From the NCBI GenBank assembly GCA_948144175.1, contig CANXME010000309.1:1116001-1180000 (forward strand): 64,000 bases of DNA, given 5' to 3'. This document shows, in pieces, positions 11,120 to 19,800 of this stretch. Below the pieces are notes generated by a model that was given only the letters and a program-made list of their open reading frames with translations, was not told the origin of the DNA and did no database searches. Position numbers and translations under genes: made by a program. The DNA comes from Closterium sp. NIES-65 (Eukaryota > Streptophyta > Zygnematophyceae > Desmidiales > Closteriaceae). The stretch's first letter is position 1; each line of letters opens with the position of its first letter.

Positions 11120-12960
11120 TCACCGGGTGATTGTGCCAGTTCACACAATTGACCACACCCGGCCGAATATGGAGGGTACTATGGTAGATAGCCCTATACT
11201 GCTTAGTGGGAAAATCGGGACGGACTTAGTTAAAATCTTCGTAGACGGAGGGGCTAGCCACAACCTTATCAACACTGCCACAGCATGAAAACTGCGACTG
11301 CCACTGGACAGATGCTTACCTGAGATCGACACAAGATTGGTCGACGGTACGCCACTGGCGATACGGGAACGCGTGGACCGAGTTCGGATTCGATGCGGGG
11401 GGAACTTCACGTTTAGCCAGGAAATGCTCGCAACGACCCTCGACGAAACCGATATTTTAACCGGGAGTGATTGGCTACGAGGACACAATCTGCGAATCGA
11501 CTAGACGACGGGTGAGTGCACTGTGCGAGTGAACGGTAACAGCATCGCCTTACCCCGCTGGGGCTCGCCTGAGTCTTCGTCGGTGCGTGTGAACGCGATC
11601 ACGATGAAACGCGTCATAGCGGTAGGAGCTGACGTGTACGCGGTCGACATTCGGAAAGCCGAGGTAGCAGACAAAGGAGGGGACTTACTGAAACTGCTGG
11701 CCGACGTACCGAGTGATCTGGCAGCACTGTTGAAGCAGTATAGTGACATCTTCTGGGACGACCTACCGACGGGACTGCCACCTCAGCGACCGCACGACCA
11801 CATGATCAAATTAGAACCAGGGGCACAGCCAACAGTACAGCGACAGTTCCGACTGACCCAACCCGAACTGGACGAACTGAGGAAGCAGCTGGATTACCTG
11901 TTCGAGAAGGAGTTCAGTCGCCCTAGTTCGTCGCCCTTCGCAGCACCGATACTGTTCACGCCGAAAAAAGACGGGGGATTTCGCATGTGCATAGATGACA
12001 GAGCACGAACAGGGTTACCATAAATCCCATTACCCCATCCCGCGAGCCGACGAACTGATCGACCAACTGCGCACAGCCCGGGTTTTCTCGAAAATTGACC
12101 TTCGGGGAGGTTACCACCAGATTCGCGTCAACCCACCCGACTGCTCTAAGACAGCCTTCCGAACACGCTACGGATCCTTCGAATACACCGTCATGCCCTT
12201 CGGACTGACCAACGCCCCGACCACTTTCCAAATGACCATGAACGAAGCCTTCTACCCGTTTTTAGATAAGTTCGTCATCGTATACCTGAACGACCTACTG
12301 ATTTACAGCCCCGGCAGAGCACATCACTTACAGGACATCGAAGCAGTTTTTAAGATATTGAATGAGAACCGCCTACTGACAAAAGCATCTAAGTGTGAGT
12401 TTTTACAGGACCGACTGGATTTTTTGGGACACATCATTTCAGCTGCAGGAGTGGAAATAGACCCGAAAAAAATTGCGACGATTCAAGCATGGCACACGCC
12501 GACCAACTTGACCGAGTTACAGAGTTTTTTGGGGTTCGTCAACTATGTGCGCCGGTTCGTCCCCGACATGGCGAAGCTGACTGCCCCGTTGACCGGCCTA
12601 CTAAGAAAGGGGGTTGAGTACACGTGGGGGGAGAAAGAGCAAGCTGCCTTCTCGGCCCTAAAAAAAAAATTGTGCTCACCGCCCGTACTTCACATTGCAT
12701 ATCCGCACCATCCGTTCGAGCTCGTCACCGACGCTAGCGACATCGGTGTGGGAGCAGTAGTGTTGCAGGACTTCAGGAACGGCCTTCAGCCAATCGCGTA
12801 CAAGTCCCGCAAGCTGCACCCGCCTGAACGCAACTATCCGATACACGAGCGCGAAATGCTGGCAATCGTGCACGCGTTCAAGGTGTGGCGATGTTACATC
12901 ACGGGAGCAGACCTGACAGTACGGACAGACCACCGATCCCTACAGTACCTTCGTGCATAA
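11120..12960 (+). pseudogene. Chromovirus C protease, reverse transcriptase and RNase H
   Basis: The protease-like part has DGGASHNLINTATA (11248-11290) followed by a TGA, then DILTGSDWLRGHN. Reverse transcriptase starts with the QPTVQRQFRLTQPELDELR box and FRMCID (11523-12000). A base is lost near 12000 and the frame resumes as HYPIPRADELIDQLR..FSKIDLRGGYHQIRV, MPFGLTNAP and YLNDLLIY. The catalytic YIDD box reads YLND, which would remove one of the two metal-binding aspartates. RNase H begins FELVTDASDIGVGAVVLQ and ends DHRSLQYLRA with a stop at 12958-12960. Clearly dead. Confidence 0.88.
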
Positions 12961-12997
12961 CCGAATCTCAACCCACGACAGATCCGCTAGTTGGACT

Positions 12998-13214
12998 TGT
13001 CAGAATATGTTGTTTGTGTAGCTTGCAGTGGGATTCTCAATAGTGAGAACAACCTCTTAGGGTTTGCTATTTGTATCCTGCTGCTTGCTAGTCCAATTAT
13101 TCCTTCCTCATTTCTGTTCGTGCACACAACTCTCGCTCGTACTTGGTGCCTCGCTCTAGTCTTCCTGTGGCCTAGGCTATTAAGCCTAGGCCCGACTACT
13201 TAGTATATTTGACA
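12998..13214 (+). repeat. 5' LTR of element D
   Basis: 217 bp, TG...CA ends (TGTCAGAATATG...TATATTTGACA), next to TSD GGACT. It contains a 7-bp hairpin with loop ATAG at 13033-13050. Confidence 0.92.
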
Positions 13215-14696
13215 TGGTATCAGAGGGCGGCATGTCTGCCGCCTTCCTGTGTATGGGCCCACCACCTGCTTCCACTGTCGTACTGTCCGCCGCGCGCCCC
13301 GTGGTGCGCGGCGCCGGAATCAGGGTTTCTGCCCGCCGCGCGCTCGGGGCGCGTGACGGTTTACCCTTCCGTGGCGCCCGACGTGGCGCCCTTGGGGGGC
13401 ATGCGCGGTCCCCTCCCGTCACCCGTCGAGGCGCTCTCGGGGGCCCGCGCGGCCTCCCTTCCCGTGGCCCGTCGTGGCGACCACGGGGGCCCGCGCGCGG
13501 TCCCCTTCCGTCGCCCGTCGAGGCGCTCTCGAGGACCCACACGGCCTCCCCTCCAGTCGCCCGTCGTGGCGACCACGGGGGCCCGCGCGCGGTCCCTTCC
13601 CGTCGCCCGTCGAGGCGCTCTCGGGGGCCTGCGCGGCTTCCCCTCCCGTCGCCCGTCGTGGCGACCGCGGGGGCCCGCGCGTGGTCCCCTCCCGTCGCCC
13701 GTCGAGGCGCTCTCGGGGGCCCGCGCGGCTCCCTTTCTTGTCGCCCGTCGGGGCGCCCTGGGGGCTGCGCTTCTCCCCCCCCCCCCCCCCCCCCCCCCCC
13801 TCCCTCCTACCTTTCACCTGCATCGGCCACCCATGGAGCAGCCCGCACCTGCAGCAGCCGCCCCTGGAGCAGCTCGTGCCTGCATCAGCCGCCCCAGGAT
13901 CCGCGCGAGCCACCCCAGCAGCAGCCCGCGGCCCGTCCCTGCAGCCTGTCCCGTCCCTCCCCATGCTGCCCATTGCTCCCATTCCGCCGTGCGTTCCGCG
14001 GTGGTGGGGGTGTGGGGTGGCGAGCATGGGGGTGCGAGGTGTGGGTGCTCCCCTTCCCTTTCCCCTCCTCCTTTTTCGTCTCCCACTGCTGCAGCTGCTG
14101 CTGTGGGGGGTGGAGGTGTGGGAGCCGAGGGGAGTGTGTCAGAGGTCCACTGGTGATCCCCGATTGATCCTAGGGAAGGGTTACAGGCTCTTTGTCCTGG
14201 GGGGTTATGGGCGCACTGACCCGCTACTTAACAAGCCATTAAATTCCAATGGTCTAGTAGTTGGGATTCTGACAGAGTGGCCCTGGGGGGGTGACGTGGC
14301 AGTGGAGCTAGGGGTTCAGCAGGGGGTGTGTGATACGGGCGTGGGGCAGTTGGCGGAGGTAGAGCGGAGGTCGCAGTCGTGTCGCCAGCAGCACTAGTAG
14401 TTCGGAGGCTACAATCTCCGTTAGTCGCCAGTCGCCTGTGGGTCAGTTGCTCCAATCAGGAGGCTACAATCTCCGCGGAGCCAGTTACTCCTGTAGTCCG
14501 GGCCATTGCTTCGGTAGCCACTGTGCCAGCAGCTCTTGTATGTCTGCAGCTTCCGCCGTCGCCTCCCATCTCCTCTCCTCTCACAGTCCCTCCTCCTCAC
14601 ATGTCCTCTGTGACTACCCCTAGCTTTACTTGGGCTTGTGAAATATTTTATGACTTCATGTTGTACTGATTATACCTCACTTTGCCTATGGGGGTG
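13215..14696. repeat. Internal non-coding region of element D
   Basis: About 13380-13760 consists of 4-6 imperfect copies of a roughly 110-bp unit built on GTCGCCCGTCGAGGCGCTCTCGGGGGCCCGCGCGG. A run of 26 C follows at 13775-13800, then a Pro/Ala/Ser-coding GC-rich tract and a short AT-richer 3' part. Open frames of about 300 codons exist in all three plus frames here, which is typical of stop-poor repeats, and none contains a known domain. Confidence 0.75.
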
Positions 14697-14913
14697 TGTC
14701 AGATTATGTTGTTTGTGTAGCCTGTAGTGGGGTACTCAATAGTGAGTACAACCCCTTAGGGTTTGCTATTTGTATCCTGCTGCTTGCTAGTCCAATCATT
14801 CCTTCCTCATTTCTGTTCGTACACACAACTCTCGCTCGTACTTGGTGCCTCGCTCTAGTCTTCCTGTGGCCTAGGCTACTAAGCCTAGGCCCGACTACTT
14901 CGTATATTTGACA
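14697..14913 (+). repeat. 3' LTR of element D
   Basis: 217 bp, aligned without gaps to 12998-13214. It is followed by TSD GGACT (14914-14918), and the hairpin is at 14732-14749. Confidence 0.92.
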
Positions 14914-14918
14914 GGACT

Positions 14919-16476
14919 ATCTGGAGTCCAACTTCCACTACACGGTCATGTACAAAAAAGGCGCATCCAACATCGCCGACGCACTCACACGCCCCACCGC
15001 CCAACTCCACGCTATCCTACTCTCCCAAACCAACCCATTGTTAACAGGCCTATTCACCCACGGATACCGTACCGACCCATTTTTCACACGACCGGAAATT
15101 CACAGCAACTAGCAGAGGCCAGAGGAGTCTATTACGTAAAAGGAGGCACCAACCGCATCTAGGTACCCGCGTACTCACTACTAAGGGAACTGCTACTGCA
15201 GGAGGCACACGATGGGATTACCTCGGGACATTTCGGGGTAGAAAAAACGCGACAGCAACTACAGCGGTATTACTACTGGCCGGAGCTGTTGACCAACGTA
15301 CAACACCACGTGGGCTCGTGTCCTACGTGTCAGATGATGGAAGAGCTCGCGAAAAAGAAAGGCGGGTCAATTGCAGCCGATTCCACCGCCTGAGCGCGCC
15401 TGGCAGCAGGTTACCATGGATTTCGTCACGGGGTTACCTTCGAACCCTTGGGGTAACGACGCAGTTATGGTCGTCGTTGACAGGTTGACGAAGATGGCAC
15501 ACTTCGCTGCGTGCAAGAAATCGATCTCAGCCAAAGAAACCGCTCGCCTGTTCATCGCAGCCGTCGTTCGACTGCACGGGATACCAGCCGCGATAATCAG
15601 CGACTGCGACACGAAGCTCACCAGCAACTTCTGGAAGAACCTCTGGGAGCAGTTCGGGACAAGGCTACAGTTCAGCTCGTCGTACCACCCCGAGACCGAC
15701 GGTCAAACGGAGCGGACGAATCAGACGATGGAGCAGTTGATTCGTGCCACATGCGACGACCCGACCACTTGGGAGCAGCAGCTGCCGCTGATCGAGTTTG
15801 CGTATAACAACGCCACGTCAGCGACGACGCGGCAGTCCCCTTTCTACCTGAACTACGGGCAAAACCCTACAGTGCCCATGACACCGAGTCCGGACAACCC
15901 AACACCACGTGCACAGCAATTCGCTGAAATTCTGCAAGCTGCCCGCACCAGAGCCGCAGAAGCAATTAAAAAAGCCAGTGTCATCGCTAAGCGCAACGCT
16001 GACCGCCACCGCCGCCAAGTCACGTACCAGTCAGGAGATTATGTACTGCTCGACACACAAAACTTAAGACTACCAGTCGTACCGAAATTGCGACCCCGCT
16101 ACTGTGGACCATTCCAAATCAGCCACATGATTACCCCGGTGACAGCTCACCTCCTGTTGCCGACGGACTGGTACATCAGCCCTTCGTTCCACGTCAGCAT
16201 GCTTCGCCCATACATCCCAACCACAAGCCAACTGCCTCGTCACCGCCCGCCATCCATGACTCGCCCTGCATCGGAGCCGGTCATCGAGCCCGAAAAAATC
16301 CTGAGCCATCGGATTCGACACCCCACGGGAATCAGGAGGATTTAATTCCTCGTTCGCTGGAAGGATCGCACGCCAACTGAGGATAGCTGGGTGCCCCTGG
16401 CCAACATCGAAAACCACCCTGCCCTGCAAGTGTACCTGAGGAGCCGTGGATTCCGCGATATACACGCACTCGCGTA
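14919..16476 (+). pseudogene. Chromovirus C RNase H end, integrase and chromodomain
   Basis: After D the homology continues YLESNFHYTVMYKKGASNIADALTRP. It then reaches the integrase zinc finger (HDGITSGHFGVEKTRQQL..CPTCQ, about 15205-15340, with several stops). The integrase core is in one long frame (15371-16345) with DFVTGLP, HFAACK, ISDCDTKLTSNFW and SSYHPETDGQTERTNQ, which are the D, D and E residues of the DDE triad. A GPF/Y-like module follows (RPRYCGPFQISHM). The C-terminal chromodomain is visible as ILSHRIRH..FLVRWKDRTPTEDSWVPLANIENHPALQ up to a stop near 16476, with one TAA inside it. The chromodomain places C among the chromoviruses. Confidence 0.88.
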
Positions 16477-16490
16477 GCGGAGGGGGCTTC

Positions 16491-16506
16491 TTAAGGGGGG
16501 GGGTAG
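16491..16506 (+). other. Polypurine tract of chromovirus C
   Basis: A G-run (TTAAGGGGGGGGGGTAG) directly before the 3' LTR, in the expected position for plus-strand priming. Confidence 0.8.
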
Positions 16507-16838
16507 TGAAAGGAATTTTCTCGATATTCCTTAGCGCGCCCTGCACCCATTGTGTACAGCAACAACCGTTTTTTGCCCGTTAATGCTAACGGGGCTTCGC
16601 CGACTTCGCATGCACTGTTTTCCCAAACCTCGCACTACTGGACCGGCCGTGTCGGCCTACACTTCGGGACTAGCCCGAGCCTCGCTTCCAACGTATACTA
16701 CCGTAGCTAGCTCGCACGCACCGCGTTACCGTTTGCATGTTTCGCGTATAAATGTTCGCTCATGCCTTCGCTCACATTTTGTACTCGTTTGACACCTTAG
16801 TGCAATTCTCGTTACTTCGATTCATTGAACCCGTAACA
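16507..16838 (+). repeat. 3' LTR of chromovirus C
   Basis: 332-bp LTR, TGAAAGGAATTTTC...CCCGTAACA. It contains a TATA-like box (GCGTATAAATG, about 16744) as a candidate promoter. Both ends resemble the LTR of element E (TGTAAGGAAAATTCC...CGTAACA on the minus strand). It ends 37 bp downstream of the stop codon of the neighbouring host gene. Confidence 0.85.
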
Positions 16839-16875
16839 GTGTTCCACAAGCCCTGCCCCTCAGCCAGCTTTGTGC

Positions 16876-19800
16876 TCAGGTAGTAAGCAAACTATTCAAC
16901 CTGGCCACCTCTGCTTTTATCTGTTCATGATAATCTGCATAAAACGCATCATATTCTCCATAATCTACAGCTGCGTTCAGCCTCTCAAGGTAACTCGGGC
17001 GATACGTTACGCGGTGGTAACCAGTCCTGGAAATCCGATCAAAGTCACCAGCATCACCAGAGGATCCCTTGCGGAGGTTCAGGCGAGCAACCTGGTGGTG
17101 CGAAATTGAGGGAGAGTGTGATGGAGGGGAAGGGAGAGTGTGATGGAGGGGAATGGAGAGTGTGATGAGGGGAAGGGAGAGTGTGATGAGGGGAAGGGAG
17201 AGTGTGATGGAAGGAAAGGGAAAGCGTGATGGAGGACAGCAGGAGAGTAATGCTGAGATGACTCTAACATGACTACAACAGAAAGGGCTGAAACCTCACC
17301 TGGTAACCAGACAGCCACACTCTTGTCGCCAGCTGTCAGTCCGAAAAGATCGCCGCTTCACCCTCCTGATCATCAGCCTCATCCTGCCCACCCAGGCACC
17401 TTACCACGCTGCGCCTCCACGTGTTTTGCATGGGAAAGCAAAAACCTCACATGTTACCTTGATGATTCGAATGGGTCGAAACCTCACCTGGTAACCAGAC
17501 AGCCACATCCTTGTTGCCAGCTGCCAGTCCGACACAATCGCCGCCTCGCCCTCCCGGTCGTCAGCCTCATCCAGCCCACCCAATCGCCTCAGCACGTTTC
17601 TCCGCACCACCAGAGGCATCCCCGTGACCAGCCCAGTGAAATGCATCCCCAATCCAGTCTCTGGGTCTCTCCTCTTCAACCCTTTCACCCTCCTCCCCCC
17701 TCTCACATTCCTCCCCTCCCTCTCCCCCTCCTCCCCCGCCCCCTCCACCTCATCCTCCTCTCGAGCCAAGTCTGTCCAGAACCTGACGATTTTGCCGGTT
17801 GTAGGGGCGGTGAGATTTGTCATGTTATCCATCCGATAGCCGACCATTCCAAGCCTGGGCCATGCGAAAAACGCAGAGAGCAAATCCTGCAGCCAATCAC
17901 AGCTCTCGGGCGGCAAATAGTCGTCCTGTAGCAGCACTAGCAGGTCGCCTCGTGCCATCCATGCCAGATCATTATACCCCCGGGAATCGTCCACTGAATG
18001 GGGTAGTACCGGCACGACAAAAATCCCCGGATCGGTTTTGGTCCACATTTCCATCCACTGCCCGAGGGTTTTCTCTGGCTCGAAAACATTTACTAGCAAT
18101 TCTGCCCGAGCACCCGGTATTTTTCCAGTGCCCAGCATCCCATTTGTACACTCATATAAACGCTCCACCAACGGTTTTACCCGCTCCGGAGCCCCGTAAT
18201 ACCGAAGCAAGAAGGTGAAATGCGCCCGAACCTTCGGGTACTGGTCCGGAAACAGGTCCGGATCCTTTTGCCAGACGTAAGGTGGAGCTTCCAGGCCCGG
18301 CCGATCCTCGTACCCAGGATCGAGCCTCTCCCAGTCCATGCACTGAGGCTCGGCACCAGCTGCGGCGGCTACAGTGTGAAACCGAGCCAGAAACTCGTCC
18401 TGCTGTGTCGTCCAGTTGCTATGTGGTAACCGCATGCCACAATCCCCTAAAAGCCTATCTTGAATTCGTCGGAGAGTGGACGATGCTGACGTGGCACGTG
18501 CCAGGCTGGCGTCCCGATCAGATTGCGCGTCAGCGACAAATGCTGATGCGGACGAATGGTCGGGTCCCTCTCGGTCGAACGAGAAGGAGTAGATCTGATA
18601 CCACATGACGAAGGCTTCAAGCCGTGTCTTGTTGGCTGGAAGAAGGAGCGGGCAGGCAACAACAACACAACACGCAAAAAAACAAAGGAGAAGAGAGGGA
18701 GCCGGTTCTTGAGAATTCTCAAAACCAGCAAGAGTTCGCATTTGTGTGCATGTTGACTTTTAAGTCGACTCAAAAATCATTTGTGTACATGTTGAGGAAG
18801 GAATGAAAGTAGTGTTTTGAGTCGACTCAAAACACGGTTCGCATTTGTGTACATGTTGAGGAAGGAGTGATACTAATACTGATGCGCACGAATGGTCGGG
18901 CCCCTCTCGGTCGAACCAGAAGGAGTGGAGCTCGTAACACAGTAGAACGGCTTCGAGCCGCTGCTTGTTAGCTGTGGGGAGGAGTGGGAGAGGGGTACGG
19001 GAGAGGGGTCCCTCTCGGTCGAACCAGGAGGAGTAAAGCTGGTATCACACTAGAACGGCTTCGAGCCGTTTCTTGTTGGCTGTGAGGAGTGGGAGAGGGG
19101 TAGGGGCGGGGAGGAGGAGGAGTGGGAGAGGGGTAGGGGCGGGGAGGAGGAGGAGTGGGAGAGGGGTAGGGGCGGGGAGGAGGAGGAGTGGGAGAGGGGT
19201 AGGGGCGGGGAGGAGGAGGAGTGGGAGAGGGGTAGGGGCGGGGAGGAGGAGTGGGCGAGGGGTAGGGGCGGGGAGGAGGAGGAGTGGGAGAGGGGTAGGG
19301 GCGGGGAGGAGGAGGAGTGGGAGAGGGGTAGGGGCGGGGAGGAGGAGGAGTGGGAGAGGGGTAGGGGCGGGGAGGAGGAGGAGTGGGAGAGGGGTAGGGG
19401 CGGGGAGGAGGAGGAGTGGGAGAGGGGTAGGGGCGGGGAGGAGGAGGAGTGGGAGAGGGGTAGGGGCGGGGAGGAGGAGGAGTGGGAGAGGGGTAGGGGC
19501 GGGGAGGAGGAGTGGGCGAGGGGTAGGGGCGGGGAGGAGGAGGAGTGGGAGAGGGGTAGGGGCGGGGAGGAGGAGGAGTGGGAGAGGGGTAGGGGCGGGG
19601 AGGAGGAGGAGTGGGAGAGGGGTAGGGGCGGGGGAAGGGGATGGGGGATTGATACAAATACTAGTGTCACACGCGAAAGGCTTCAAGGCTCTTCTTATTG
19701 ATCCCCAGGTCCATCCCCAGGTCCATCCCCAGGTCCATCCCCAGGTCCGTCCCCAGGTCCGTCCCCAGGTCCATCCCCAGGTAGGTCCATCCCCAGGTAG

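Larger units (their letters stand above)
12998..14913 (+). mobile_element. Non-autonomous LTR retrotransposon D
   Basis: A 1916-bp element with 217-bp LTRs (12998-13214 and 14697-14913) and 5-bp target duplications GGACT (12993-12997 and 14914-14918). The primer-binding site TGGTATCAGAG starts at 13215, directly after the 5' LTR. The polypurine tract CCTATGGGGGTG (14685-14696) matches that of the Copia elements. The 1.5-kb internal region carries no recognisable gag or pol, only GC-rich repeats and a poly-C run. The first about 90 bp of the LTR resemble those of B and G (TGTCAGAAT.TGTTTGTGTAG..., TTAGGGTTTGCTATTTGTA), so D is probably moved by Copia-encoded proteins. The LTRs differ at roughly 10 places, so it is older than B. 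Confidence 0.92.
2375..16838 (+). mobile_element. Ty3/gypsy chromovirus C, decayed, split by two insertions
   Basis: Plus-strand Ty3/gypsy element. In order it has gag (from 2525), protease, reverse transcriptase, RNase H (to about 12960), integrase and a C-terminal chromodomain (to about 16476), a polypurine tract (16491-16506) and a 3' LTR (16507-16838). Its 5' LTR is not in the window. The body is interrupted by Copia B (3021-10398, in gag) and by element D (12998-14913, after RNase H). Removing these and one copy of each TSD rejoins homologous sequence, as judged by comparison with the sister element E. Many stops and frameshifts mark it as an old copy. The five bases after the 3' LTR (GTGTT, 16839-16843) should be its target duplication, with the mate beyond the left edge. 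Confidence 0.85.

Noticed and set aside
13209..14167. Open frames of more than 300 codons in all plus frames inside element D
   Set aside because: They overlap one another, consist of the GC-rich repeat and poly-C, contain no known domain and are explained by stop-poor repeats.
17401..18741. Taking the whole 446-codon frame, including its N-terminal hydrophobic stretch, as a single-exon protein
   Set aside because: The N-terminal part coincides with an intron repeat present three more times nearby, while a better membrane anchor lies in exon 1 (near 21860) and a C-terminal exon follows at 17106-16876.
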